This document shows, in pieces, positions 26,922 through 35,729 of a stretch of 62,636 bases of DNA. The stretch covers positions 1 to 62,636 of the forward strand of contig DVHU01000020.1 in NCBI GenBank assembly GCA_018711815.1, read 5' to 3'. A program made the translations under genes and the position numbers. The stretch is from Candidatus Egerieimonas intestinavium. Lineage in GTDB: Bacteria; Bacillota; Clostridia; Lachnospirales; Lachnospiraceae. Each line of letters opens with the position of its first letter. Positions within the stretch are counted from its first letter, which is position 1. The notes under the pieces are model-generated. The model was given only the letters and a program-made list of their open reading frames with translations, ran no database searches and had not been told where the DNA came from.

Positions 26922-28405
26922 TAGATTGTACCTCCCGTGGCCAACGTCATAATATTTTCCTGATTTGCCTCCGCGTGGCTCAAAATACCGCGGATCTCGC
27001 CCTCCCGGACTACCATAATCCGGTCGCTCATTCCCAGAACCTCCGGCAGCTCGGAGGATACCATAATCACGGCCACTCCCTGTCCTGCCAGCTTATTGAT
27101 AATCTGATAAATCTCTTTCTTGGCGCCGATATCCACTCCTCTGGTGGGCTCATCCAGAATGAGAATCTTCGGCGAGGTGAAAATCCATTTTGCCAGAACC
27201 ACCTTCTGCTGATTTCCGCCGCTCAAGTTTCCGCTCTCATGCTCTGCGTTGAAGCACTTGATATGTAAATCCTCAATGGCTCTCTGGGACAGCTTTTTCT
27301 CGTCCCCCTTGCCCAGCACAGAGTGTTTGGAAATAATGTTCAGATTACAGAGGGATACATTTTCCCGGATGCTCTTCTCCAGCATCAGACCCTCGGTCTT
27401 TCTGTCCTCGGTGATAAATCCGATTCCGTTGGCAATGGCCTGGCTGGGATTTTTGATGGTGACCTTCTTGCCCTCTATCTCAATGGTTCCCTCCTCGTAG
27501 GGAAGGTTTCCGAAAATCGCCTGCATGATCTCTGTACGGCCGGCGCCCATCAGACCCGACACCCCCAGAACCTCTCCGGCCCGGACGCTGAAATTCACGT
27601 CGTGGAACACGCCCTTCTTGGTGAGTCCGGTGACTTTGATCACCTCTTTGCCCAGGGTGATCTGACGGCTGGGGTAGCGCTCGCCGATCTCCCGGCCAAT
27701 CATCATCTTGACGATCTCATTCATGTTGGTCTCGGGAATGTTCTTAACCCCGATGTACTGGCCGTCCCGCAGCACGGTAATCCGATCGCAGAGCTCGAAG
27801 ATCTCCTCCATACGGTGGGAGATGTAGACCATGGACACGCCCTTTTTCCTCAGGGACTGAATTACCTGGAACAGGGCTTCCGTCTCGCTCTGGGTCAGAG
27901 CCGCCGTGGGCTCATCCATGATGATTACCTTGGCGTCCACCATCAGCGCCTTGCAGATCTCAATCATCTGCTGCTGTCCCACGGACAGGTTAGCCATCAG
28001 CTCTCCGGGATCGATGGATACGCCCATCATCTCCAGAACCTCCCGGGCTTTCTTTCTCATGGCCTTCTTGTCGCAGACGCCGAAGCCCTTCTTGATCTCC
28101 CGGCCCAGGAACAGGTTTTCCTCCACGGTCAGGTCGAACATCACATTCAGCTCCTGATAGATAAAGACAATTCCTGCCCGCTCTGCCTCCTGGGGGTTTT
28201 TGTACTCCACTTCTTTCCCGTCCACCTTGACGGTTCCGGCGTCCCTGGTGTACACGCCGGTGAGGATTTTCATCAGCGTGGATTTTCCCGCTCCGTTTTC
28301 CCCCATCAGGGCATGGACCTCGCCGTCCCTCAGCTCAAAACCCGCCTGGTTCAATACCTGGTTGGAGCCGAAGGCCTTGTCGATCCCCTTCATTTCAATA
28401 TGCAT
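26921..28405 (-). CDS. rbsA: Ribose ABC transporter ATPase (two-domain)
   Basis: A 494-residue protein with two fused ABC domains. The first has GENGAGKST, LSVGQQQMIEI and KVIIMDEPTAAL. The second has the degenerate P-loop GLMGAGRTE typical of sugar importers, then LSGGNQQKVVLAKW and ILILDEPTRGVD. Only the N-terminal site has a full Walker A, as usual in RbsA. It follows rbsD by 19 bases with GGAGGAG. Confidence 0.97.
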   Translation of the reverse strand: MHIEMKGIDKAFGSNQVLNQAGFELRDGEVHALMGENGAGKSTLMKILTGVYTRDAGTVKVDGKEVEYKNPQEAERAGIVFIYQELNVMFDLTVEENLFLGREIKKGFGVCDKKAMRKKAREVLEMMGVSIDPGELMANLSVGQQQMIEICKALMVDAKVIIMDEPTAALTQSETEALFQVIQSLRKKGVSMVYISHRMEEIFELCDRITVLRDGQYIGVKNIPETNMNEIVKMMIGREIGERYPSRQITLGKEVIKVTGLTKKGVFHDVNFSVRAGEVLGVSGLMGAGRTEIMQAIFGNLPYEEGTIEIEGKKVTIKNPSQAIANGIGFITEDRKTEGLMLEKSIRENVSLCNLNIISKHSVLGKGDEKKLSQRAIEDLHIKCFNAEHESGNLSGGNQQKVVLAKWIFTSPKILILDEPTRGVDIGAKKEIYQIINKLAGQGVAVIMVSSELPEVLGMSDRIMVVREGEIRGILSHAEANQENIMTLATGGTI

Positions 28406-28424
28406 CTTTTCTCCTCCTTCCCTC

Positions 28425-28844
28425 TCATGAGAATATGCAGCCGGACTGCAAAATCACGTTGGCGTAGGGGCTCACTTCCCCGGTTCGGATCACAGCCTTG
28501 CAGTCCCGGGTCTGTCTCTTAAACTCTTCATGGGGAACAAATTCCACTTGGATCTCTCCCTGCTCCATGTCCGCGATCCCCAGCGTATCCAGAATTCCCT
28601 GAAGCATATCCGGATTCTGGCTCTTGATCTCCTCCGCCAGGACAATTTTTTCGATTTTCATGTCGTTTGCAACCGGTTTCAAAACCTCCAAAAATGAAGG
28701 CTTGCCAAACTCCAGAGCTAAATCTATTCTCTCGGTCTCCTCCGGCACCGGAAGGCCGCAGTCCCCCAGGGCGATCCGGTCTGTGTGCCCCATGTAGGAT
28801 AACACCCGGGAAATATCACTGTTTAAAATTCCGTTTCTCTTCAT
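28425..28844 (-). CDS. rbsD: D-ribose pyranase
   Basis: A 139-residue enzyme converting beta-pyranose to furanose ribose before phosphorylation. MKRNGILNSDISRVLSYMGHTD carries the catalytic histidine (His20), and the C-terminal ANVILQSG is the signature around the active site. Its ATG overlaps the rbsK stop (ATGA), so kinase and pyranase are made together. Confidence 0.95.
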   Translation of the reverse strand: MKRNGILNSDISRVLSYMGHTDRIALGDCGLPVPEETERIDLALEFGKPSFLEVLKPVANDMKIEKIVLAEEIKSQNPDMLQGILDTLGIADMEQGEIQVEFVPHEEFKRQTRDCKAVIRTGEVSPYANVILQSGCIFS

Positions 28845-29734
28845 TTTCCCATCCTTTCCAGCTCCTGCTCCACCTGAGCTTTCGTGGGCATTCCGCCTTG
28901 GGCTCCAAATTTTTCTGTGGATAACCCGGCTGCCACATTGGCGAACCGAAGAGCCTCCTCCAACTCAGCTCCCTCAGCCATCCGCGCCGCAAAAGCTCCG
29001 TTTAAGGTGTCCCCCGCTCCCGTGGTATCCACCACTGTGGATTTTCTGGCCGGAACAGTGAGGATACTTCCGTCCTTCCGGGCTATGCTCACTCCCCTGG
29101 ATCCCTGAGTGATCAAAAGCTTCTCCGGGTATCTGCGCAGCAGCTCCTCGGTCTCCCACTCTCCGTACAGGATGACCGCCTCGTGCTCGTTGGGGGTCAG
29201 GTAAGTGACTTTCTCCAGAACCTCCGCCTTCACCGGATGGGCCGGCGCCGGATTTAAGATTACTTTGATGCCGTGGCTGCTGCAGAGCTCCACCACATAC
29301 TCCACTGTATCGATGGGAATTTCGTGCTGCAGAACCACCAGCTCCGACTGGAGCAGCTCCTGGGCGATGGAATCCACATAGGCTCTGTCCACGCGGCCGT
29401 TGGCTCCCTCCACCACGATGATGGTGTTATCCTGATCTCCCACGGTGATCAGGGCAATTCCCGTGACCACTCCCGGGATAACCTGGATATGGTCTGCCTT
29501 GACTCCCTCTCTTTTGAAGTTTTCCAGCAGCATCCTGCCGTTCTCATCTTCTCCTACGCATCCGAACATTTCCACGTCCGCCCCCAGCCGGGCCATAGCC
29601 ACCGCCTGGTTGGCACCTTTTCCCCCGGGGATGTACTTGAGCTCTCCGCCCTTCAGGGTCTCGCCCTTCTGGGGAATACGTTCCGCAGTCACCGTCATGT
29701 CCATGTTGATGCTTCCCACTACAGAAATCTTCAT
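28841..29734 (-). CDS. rbsK: Ribokinase
   Basis: A 297-residue PfkB-family kinase making ribose 5-phosphate. It has SINMDMTVTAERIPQKGET, GGKGANQAVAMARLGA and the anion-hole/catalytic DTTGAGDTLNGAFA (catalytic Asp in GAGD). The start at 29734 (MKISVVGSINMD) fits the family; an in-frame GTG six codons upstream is possible, and the ribosome site is not decisive. It lies 21 bases after rbsR. Confidence 0.95.
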   Translation of the reverse strand: MKISVVGSINMDMTVTAERIPQKGETLKGGELKYIPGGKGANQAVAMARLGADVEMFGCVGEDENGRMLLENFKREGVKADHIQVIPGVVTGIALITVGDQDNTIIVVEGANGRVDRAYVDSIAQELLQSELVVLQHEIPIDTVEYVVELCSSHGIKVILNPAPAHPVKAEVLEKVTYLTPNEHEAVILYGEWETEELLRRYPEKLLITQGSRGVSIARKDGSILTVPARKSTVVDTTGAGDTLNGAFAARMAEGAELEEALRFANVAAGLSTEKFGAQGGMPTKAQVEQELERMGK

Positions 29735-29755
29735 CCTCGCTAACCGCCTCACTTT

Positions 29756-30742
29756 CTATTTCTTTAATACTGTCGTTTGTCTTTGTACCAGCCGCACCGG
29801 AAATATCTGATCCTTCTGGATGGTGTGCTGCTTCATATAGTTGATAACAATATTCACCGCCGCCTTGCCCATCTGGCGAATGGGCTGCTCCACGGTGGTG
29901 AGCTCCGGGGTAAACATAGTCCCCAGCATCACGTTATCAAAGCCAATCAGCTGCACATCCTCCGGCACATGATAACCCGCTCTGCGCAGTACCTTGTAAA
30001 TGGCGATGGCCACGATATCGTCGCAGGCCATGATGCCGTCCACTCCGGGATACTGCTGCAGGATCTGCTCCGCTACAATCAGCCCGTCAGCAAAATTGTA
30101 GTCGCACTCGATCATCTGGATTTCCCGGCCATGGTATCTGCATGCATCCAGATAACCCTGGTATCTCTGACGGGCACTGGAAAACCTCTGGGGGCCGCAG
30201 ACATTTACAATATTTCTGCAGCCGCACTGGATCAGATGCTCTGTGGCAATCTGTCCTCCGGCATAGTTGTCTGCCTGGATACATGCGATCCCCCGATCCA
30301 TCCGGATCGTGCGGTCCAGTACCACCACGGGAAGCTCGCTGGCTTCTACCTCATCCTCCACTTCCTCGTGGTTTGTCATCAGGATAATGCCGTCCGCATT
30401 CATGCTGGAGAGCATCCGGATACTCTCCCGTTCCTTCTCTACGTTGTTCTCGGAATAGCATAAGGTAATGCGGTATCCCTGCCGATATGCCTCCCCCTCA
30501 ATCGCTTTGGCCATTTCGTTGAAGAAGGGATTGTCGATATCGGGAGCAATCACCCCGATAACCCGAGAGGATTTTTTAAAAAGTGCTCTCGCCACTTCAT
30601 TGGGTTTGAAACCGGTTTCCTCGATGGCGCGCTCAACCCTCGAAGCCTTCTCCTTATCAACATTCGCTGTCCCATTCATTACCCTTGATACGGTCGCCGG
30701 TGATACCCCGGCTAATTTTGCCACTTCTCTGATGCTTGCCAT
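29756..30742 (-). CDS. rbsR: Ribose operon repressor, LacI family
   Basis: A 328-residue LacI-family regulator. The helix-turn-helix is SIREVAKLAGVSPATVSRVMNG (residues 3-24), then the hinge KPNEVARALFKK with the Leu/Ala minor-groove pair, and a ribose-binding-protein-like effector domain (GVIAPDIDNPFFNEM, VDGIMACDDIVAIAI, LIGFDN). As first gene of its own operon, with a palindrome downstream of the promoter, it should repress itself and all transport genes until ribose binds. ATG 30742 is used; a GTG three codons upstream is possible. Confidence 0.94.
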   Translation of the reverse strand: MASIREVAKLAGVSPATVSRVMNGTANVDKEKASRVERAIEETGFKPNEVARALFKKSSRVIGVIAPDIDNPFFNEMAKAIEGEAYRQGYRITLCYSENNVEKERESIRMLSSMNADGIILMTNHEEVEDEVEASELPVVVLDRTIRMDRGIACIQADNYAGGQIATEHLIQCGCRNIVNVCGPQRFSSARQRYQGYLDACRYHGREIQMIECDYNFADGLIVAEQILQQYPGVDGIMACDDIVAIAIYKVLRRAGYHVPEDVQLIGFDNVMLGTMFTPELTTVEQPIRQMGKAAVNIVINYMKQHTIQKDQIFPVRLVQRQTTVLKK

Positions 30743-30778
30743 CTCTCTCACCCTTTTCTGCTCTGTCTATTTTTCCCT

Positions 30779-30792
30779 TGAAACCCGTTTCA
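30779..30792 (-). promoter_or_regulatory. RbsR operator (LacI-type palindrome)
   Basis: TGAAACGGGTTTCA is a perfect 6+6 palindrome around a GG centre, placed 10 bases after the -10 box. It matches the shape of LacI-family operators and would block elongation or open-complex escape. Confidence 0.75.
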
Positions 30793-30802
30793 TTACGGTC
30801 TC

Positions 30803-30830
30803 ATTATAACACTTTTACCAAAGGTGTCAA
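30803..30830 (-). promoter_or_regulatory. Promoter of the rbs operon
   Basis: A perfect TTGACA and TATAAT separated by 16 bases on the minus strand, upstream of the operator and rbsR. Confidence 0.85.
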
Positions 30831-30927
30831 TGCTTCTCAGCAATTCCTTTTCGTTTTGCCGTATTGCACTATTTTGCTTCTTTGTTTTTGTGCATAATAC
30901 CCAAGGGGCCTCTTCCCTTCCTTGCCC

Positions 30928-31281
30928 TTATGGCTCCCCGATAACTTCCACCCACTGGGGCCGGATCTGTCCCGGATCCGTCTCCTGAATGGAGGTATAC
31001 GCCACCAGAAGCTCCATCCCCTCTCTCAGTTCCTCTACATTCCGTTCTCTCCCGGAACTGTCGTATACCTTTGTTCCTTCCATCTCCAGGCTATACCGCT
31101 TCTCCCCAACAGTTACCATAACAGAGTTCCGATAAATACCAACTACTGCCATCTCCCCATAGCGGTACTCGGGCCGATAGCGGCTGGCTTCCTCCCGCTG
31201 GCTGCTTCTGATCCCATAGCCTGCCGCGACCGCCGCGGCCAGGAGAAAAATTACTGCCGCAAACCACGCTTTTTTCTTCAT
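30928..31281 (-). CDS. Small membrane-anchored protein, DUF3221/YobA-like
   Basis: A 117-residue protein with an N-terminal membrane anchor (about residues 5-22) and an outside domain of beta strands (MAVVGIYRNSVMVTVGEKRYS, GTKVYDSSG, LREGMELLVAYTS, WVEVIG). The spacing resembles the OB-like DUF3221 domain of small Firmicutes exported proteins. Function is unknown. GGGAGGACG precedes the start. It follows nrdD's terminator on the same strand. Confidence 0.65.
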   Translation of the reverse strand: MKKKAWFAAVIFLLAAAVAAGYGIRSSQREEASRYRPEYRYGEMAVVGIYRNSVMVTVGEKRYSLEMEGTKVYDSSGRERNVEELREGMELLVAYTSIQETDPGQIRPQWVEVIGEP

Positions 31282-31373
31282 CTGGCGTCCTCCCTTTTCT
31301 CTAAATTATACATGGGATTGACCGGAAATAAAAGCATGCGCGCATCCTGGAGGAGCCTTTTATTTCCATAAAT

Positions 31374-31445
31374 AAAAGAAAAGAAGAGCCTGCCGCTCTC
31401 AGCTGAATTCCCGGTATTAGGAAAGACAGCTAAAGCAGCAGGCTC
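31374..31445 (-). terminator. Terminator of nrdD
   Basis: GAGCCTGC at 31386-31393 pairs with GCAGGCTC at 31438-31445, and the minus strand continues TTCTTTTCTTTTA. Confidence 0.7.
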
Positions 31446-31466
31446 CTGTTTAGTTTTCTAACTTGA

Positions 31467-33602
31467 TCACATGGACTTCCGCTCGGCGATCTCCGCCATC
31501 TTGGCCGCGTTCAGGCGGGTGTCCCCGTGAACCCGGCTGTAGGACAGATAACCGTTCATCCGGTCGATCTTGGTCAGATTCCTGGAGCCGCAGACCGGGC
31601 ACACATCCATCTCCAGCTCCTGGTGGCCGCAGTCGTCGCAGTAGGCCAGGGAAAGGTTCACTCCCTCGTAGTAGCCCAGGTCCATGGCCCGGCGGATCAG
31701 GGCCTTGATGGCCTTGATGTTATAGTCGATGGGGTAGCGCACGTACTGAATCTTGCCGCCGTTGCACAGCTCCCAGAAGCGGCCCTCCAGATCCTGCTTC
31801 TGGATGGGGGAAATATCCTCCGTCACGTGGCAGTGGAAGCTGTTGCTGACGTAGGGGCGGTCAGACACATTGTGGACAATGCCGTACATCTTGCGGAACT
31901 GCTCCACCTGGAGACCGCAGAGGCTCTCCGCCGGAGTTCCGTAGATGGCGTAGAGGATATTATCCTCCTTCTTGTAGACGGCGATCTTGTCGTTGATATA
32001 TTTCAGCACCTCCAGGGCAAAGGCTCCATCCTCCACCAGGGATTTGCCGTTGTACAGCTCCTGCAGCTCATTTAAGGCCGTGATTCCGAAGGAAGCGGTC
32101 ATGGGCCGCAGCAGCGGACGGATCTTGTCGTGGGGATTTAAGTGGCCGCCGTAGAAGCCGCCCTCGCAGTAGGCCAGGGGGTTGGTGGAGGCCCGCATCT
32201 CACCCAGATAATCGTAGGTTCTCTTGTGCAGGGAGCGGATCATCTCCAGGTAGAAGTCCAGCACCTCGTAGAAATCCCGGTTCTCCGACCGGGACTTGGC
32301 CAGGATCATGGGCAGGTGCAGGCTCACGGCTCCGATATTGAACCGGCCCACGAACACGGGCACATCATCCTCGTCGGCGGGCTCCATACCGCCCCGCTCA
32401 TACCAGGGGCTTAAGAAGGCCCGGCAGCCCATGGGGCTGATCACCTTGCCGTACTTCTTGTACATGCTGGAAATGTAGCCCTCACCGCTCATGGACAGCC
32501 AGTCGGGGTACATGGTTTTTGCCGAGCAGGCCACTCCGGCCTCAAAGACATCCTCGCAGGGGCATCCTTCCCCGTGGAGGTTCTTGTCATACAGGAAAAC
32601 AATCTTGGGGAACAGCACCGGCTTCTTGTGTCCGGCCTTTCCCTGGCCCTCCTTGTGTACATTCAGAAGGGAGATGGTTACCATTTTCTCAAAAAGCTCC
32701 GTGCCCAGGCCCAGGGTCACGGTCACGAAGGGATAGTCTCCCCGGGAGGATCCCACCGTGTTCAGCTTATACTCGATACCCTGCCAGCCCTGATCGCAGT
32801 CCCGGCGCACCTTGTCCAGGGCGTACTCCACGGCCTTCTCCTCCCGGCCCTTCCAGTCGGGATCCGCGTATTTCAGGAATTCCGCGTAGTAGTGGTCGTA
32901 ACTCTTCTGGGCGTAGGGCCCCAAAATCTTATCTACCTCCGGCACCGTAAACCCGCCGTACTGCTGGGCAGCGGTGCTCAGGATAATGTCGCCCATAACG
33001 TCGAAGGCCGTATCCAGAGTCTTGGGCTCGTTGTACCAGACATTTCCCATCTCAAAGCCGCCCTTTAACACATTGGCCACGTCGAAGAGACAGCAGTTCA
33101 TGGTGTCCAGCCGGGCAGACTGATCGTGGATATAAATGTAGCCGTCCTTGCAGGCCTGCAGCTCGTTGCGGTTCATGAAAAACTTCCGGTAGAGCTCCTT
33201 ATTCAGCTCGTTGAAAATCAGGCTCCGCTTGGTGGCCACCAGGGCGCTGTCCGTGTTGGCGTTGCTCTTATCTCCGATGTAGCGGATGGACTGGCTTTTG
33301 GTATATACCTCATCCATCATATGGATGAAATCCACTTTGTAATTCCGATAATCCCGGTAGCTCTTGGCCACCGCCGGATTCACCTGCTCCAGGGCTCCCT
33401 CCACAATATTGTGCATATCCTGGATGGCAATCTCCTCTTTCTTCAGGGACTCTGCCTTCTCCGTGGCAAACTTACAGATAAATTGAATCTCCTCATCGCT
33501 GAAATGGTAGAGAATTCTGGCTGCGGATTTATTGACTGCCTTGACGATCTTCTCCGCATTAAAGGGCTCCCGGGTCCCGTCTTTCTTAATAATATAAATC
33601 AT
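31467..33602 (-). CDS. nrdD: Anaerobic ribonucleoside-triphosphate reductase
   Basis: A 711-residue class III ribonucleotide reductase that makes dNTPs without oxygen through a glycyl radical. The N-terminus is an ATP-cone (KKDGTREPFNAEKIVKAVNK). The core follows, then a four-cysteine zinc site (CDDCGHQE and CPVCGSRN), and the glycyl-radical loop with Gly in RMNGYLSYS about 30 residues from the end. The C-terminus lacks the classic RVxGYLG pattern but keeps GYLS. Activation needs NrdG, which is not adjacent, so the activase must lie elsewhere. Two NrdR boxes precede the gene. Confidence 0.95.
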   Translation of the reverse strand: MIYIIKKDGTREPFNAEKIVKAVNKSAARILYHFSDEEIQFICKFATEKAESLKKEEIAIQDMHNIVEGALEQVNPAVAKSYRDYRNYKVDFIHMMDEVYTKSQSIRYIGDKSNANTDSALVATKRSLIFNELNKELYRKFFMNRNELQACKDGYIYIHDQSARLDTMNCCLFDVANVLKGGFEMGNVWYNEPKTLDTAFDVMGDIILSTAAQQYGGFTVPEVDKILGPYAQKSYDHYYAEFLKYADPDWKGREEKAVEYALDKVRRDCDQGWQGIEYKLNTVGSSRGDYPFVTVTLGLGTELFEKMVTISLLNVHKEGQGKAGHKKPVLFPKIVFLYDKNLHGEGCPCEDVFEAGVACSAKTMYPDWLSMSGEGYISSMYKKYGKVISPMGCRAFLSPWYERGGMEPADEDDVPVFVGRFNIGAVSLHLPMILAKSRSENRDFYEVLDFYLEMIRSLHKRTYDYLGEMRASTNPLAYCEGGFYGGHLNPHDKIRPLLRPMTASFGITALNELQELYNGKSLVEDGAFALEVLKYINDKIAVYKKEDNILYAIYGTPAESLCGLQVEQFRKMYGIVHNVSDRPYVSNSFHCHVTEDISPIQKQDLEGRFWELCNGGKIQYVRYPIDYNIKAIKALIRRAMDLGYYEGVNLSLAYCDDCGHQELEMDVCPVCGSRNLTKIDRMNGYLSYSRVHGDTRLNAAKMAEIAERKSM

Positions 33603-33615
33603 AATCTCCCTCGCA

Positions 33616-33663
33616 ACACTATATCTTGTGTTTTTACTTTCTATTTTTCTCTAAATCTTGTAT
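33616..33663 (-). promoter_or_regulatory. Pair of NrdR boxes upstream of nrdD
   Basis: On the minus strand ACACAAGATATAGTGT (33616-33631) matches the NrdR-box consensus, and ATACAAGATTTAGAGA (33648-33663) is a weaker second box. They are 32 bp apart centre to centre, about three helical turns, the usual geometry for NrdR repression by dATP. A TATACT -10 candidate lies at 33669-33674. Confidence 0.8.
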
Positions 33664-33755
33664 TCCAAAGTATAGCACACCGTGCTCCGAAAAGAAAGCC
33701 CTCTTTTTCATTTTCGGAAGTTTCCACAAATCCCCCGGATTTTAAAGCCTTTTCT

Positions 33756-35111
33756 CTACGAGGTCTGCTCCCGGGTGATGTTTTTCAGCCATTTAAGGCT
33801 GCGGTATCTCCAGAAGGAAAAGGGCAGCTTGAGGATTTCGTCGCTGGCTAAAAACACAAATACCAGGGGCACGGAAAGCTTCCACACAAAGGCGGCAATC
33901 ATTCCCAGAAGGATTGCCCCGCCCCAGAGGGTAATTCCATCCAGCACCAGCCCGAACCTGGTGTCTCCGCCGGAGCGGAATACCCCCACAATCAGAACCG
34001 TGTTGATGCTCTGGCCCACGCAGAAGTAGGACATAATGTACATCATATATTTCAGGTAATGGCTGGCCTGGGGCGTCAGATTTAGGAAATGGCGGGCAAT
34101 GGGCGAGACGCCCAGCACCACCAGGCCGCCGGCGATGCCCAACACCACGGACATGCGCGCAAAGCGCCGGGCGTAGGTGCGGGCCAGCTCCTCCTTGCCT
34201 TCCCCGATGGTCTTGCCCAGCACGATGGCAGTGGCCCCCGCCACGCCGAAGGATACCACCATAGCCAGCTGGCGGGTCACCTGAACCACTGAGTTAGCCG
34301 CCACCGCAGCGCTGCCCAGGTGGCCCAAAATGGCGCTGATGGTGGCCATGCCGCCGCCCCACAGCAGCTCGTTGAAGAGCACCGGCAGCACGTATCGGCC
34401 AAAGTCCTTCATCAGCAGCTTCTCCCGATAGCCCACATATTTCAGCCGCAGCTTCACCACCTTATTTCTGCTGTTATGCCAGAGCACGATCACCAGCTCC
34501 ACAAAACGGGCGATGGCAGTGGCCAGAGCGGCTCCCGCCACGCCCATGGCCGGGAAACCCAGAAGGCCAAAGATAAATATCGCATTTAACACCACATTCA
34601 CCAGCAGGGATACGCTGTAAACCACTGTGGCAATGATGACCTTCTCCACGCTGCGCATGATGTTCAGGTAAACCATGGTCACGGCGGTGAACAGGTAAGA
34701 TACGGCCACAATCCGCAGATAGGGAACCCCCGCCTGGATAATTTCCTCCTCGTTGGTAAAGATCCTCATGAGCCAGGAGGGAATTAACTCCGCCGCCAGG
34801 GTGAACACAAAGCCCACTGCCAGGGAGATCCGCAGGGAAATCCCCAGCACCCGCTCGATGGTTTTCGTATCCTGCTTTCCCCAGTACTGGGCTGTCAGGA
34901 CCGCGGCCCCGGAGGTAAGGCCAAAGAAAATCAGGTTCAAAATAAAGTACACCTGCCCGCCCAGGGAGGAGGCGGAGAGGGCTGTCTCCCCCACCTTTCC
35001 CAGCATAATCACGTCCGCGGAGGTGACCCCCACGTTGATCAGATTCTGGAGCGCCATGGGCAACACCAGCCCGATGACCATCCGGTAAAATTGTCTCTTC
35101 TCTCTATCCAT
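33756..35111 (-). CDS. MATE-family multidrug/cation efflux transporter
   Basis: A 451-residue membrane transporter with about twelve segments. It has family blocks LPMALQNLINVGVTSADVIMLGKVG at the start and repeats thereof in the second half (LFNELLWGGGMATISAILGHLG). It exports organic cations in exchange for sodium or protons. The substrate is unknown. It is intact, unlike the MATE fragment at 39586. AGGAGAGAG precedes the start. Confidence 0.93.
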   Translation of the reverse strand: MDREKRQFYRMVIGLVLPMALQNLINVGVTSADVIMLGKVGETALSASSLGGQVYFILNLIFFGLTSGAAVLTAQYWGKQDTKTIERVLGISLRISLAVGFVFTLAAELIPSWLMRIFTNEEEIIQAGVPYLRIVAVSYLFTAVTMVYLNIMRSVEKVIIATVVYSVSLLVNVVLNAIFIFGLLGFPAMGVAGAALATAIARFVELVIVLWHNSRNKVVKLRLKYVGYREKLLMKDFGRYVLPVLFNELLWGGGMATISAILGHLGSAAVAANSVVQVTRQLAMVVSFGVAGATAIVLGKTIGEGKEELARTYARRFARMSVVLGIAGGLVVLGVSPIARHFLNLTPQASHYLKYMMYIMSYFCVGQSINTVLIVGVFRSGGDTRFGLVLDGITLWGGAILLGMIAAFVWKLSVPLVFVFLASDEILKLPFSFWRYRSLKWLKNITREQTS

Positions 35112-35184
35112 CTCTCTCCTCTTTCTCCATAAAAATCGGGGAGGTATCCCTCCCCTGCTATTATCCCTTTTCTCCCTGCCCTTT

Positions 35185-35544
35185 TCACTGGGTGTAACCC
35201 AGAGCCATGCAGATGAGCACCAGAAGCAAAATCAGTATGGACACCGCCCAACTCAGCTTCTGGGACTTTCTGGCCTCAGCCACTGTCCTTCGGGAGACAT
35301 CGTACTGCTTTCTGACCTCCGAGAAAATATTTCCCGGGTTTTGGGGCCTCCGGGCGCTCTGGGCTGCCCCCTTGACAAATTGAGCCCCCGTCTCCGGGGA
35401 TTTTTTCGCGGCAGTTTCCTCCCCCGGACTTCTCCGGGTCTCATTGAGCCGGTACTCTTCCCGCCGCCGGGTGTAGTCCATGCCGCAGTCACTGCATTTG
35501 CCGTTTACGATTTTTCCCCCGCAGAGCTGACACCTGTTCTTCAT
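35185..35544 (-). CDS. Zinc-ribbon, single-span membrane protein of unknown function
   Basis: A 119-residue protein. The N-terminal zinc ribbon is CQLCGGKIVNGKCSDCG (residues 5-21), followed by a long charged, proline-containing linker and one C-terminal membrane helix (about 97-115, AVSILILLLVLICMALG). The pattern is of a tail-anchored cytosolic zinc ribbon. I know no function. GGAGGGGG is the ribosome site. It may be cotranscribed with the MATE gene 73 bases downstream. Confidence 0.7.
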   Translation of the reverse strand: MKNRCQLCGGKIVNGKCSDCGMDYTRRREEYRLNETRRSPGEETAAKKSPETGAQFVKGAAQSARRPQNPGNIFSEVRKQYDVSRRTVAEARKSQKLSWAVSILILLLVLICMALGYTQ

Positions 35545-35646
35545 GTTCCCCCTCCTCCCCGGATATGTATTTCTTTAATATTAGAATATCCGGCGGCTTT
35601 CCATTTGTCAATATCCGGTTTTTGCGGCTTTCTCCGCAAAAACCAT

Positions 35647-35674
35647 TTGCATATTTCCCACAATCGAGTATAAT
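35647..35674 (+). promoter_or_regulatory. Promoter of asnA
   Basis: TTGCAT, a 16-base spacer and TATAAT. Around it the 12-base motif TTTTTGCGGCTT occurs twice (35617 and 35685); the first copy forms a stem with CCGCAAAAA. Confidence 0.6.
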
Positions 35675-35729
35675 AGAAACATCGTTTTTGCGGCTTCCGC
35701 CGCCAACATAATGAATGGAGGGATAAGCA

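Noticed and set aside
27323..28522. A 399-codon plus-strand frame opposite rbsA and rbsD
   Set aside because: It is an antisense shadow with His/Leu-rich composition. The rbs genes on the minus strand are certain.
35575..35729. T-box riboswitch upstream of asnA
   Set aside because: No specifier loop or T-box sequence is visible. The region holds only a promoter and a short stem, with a repeated TTTTTGCGGCTT.
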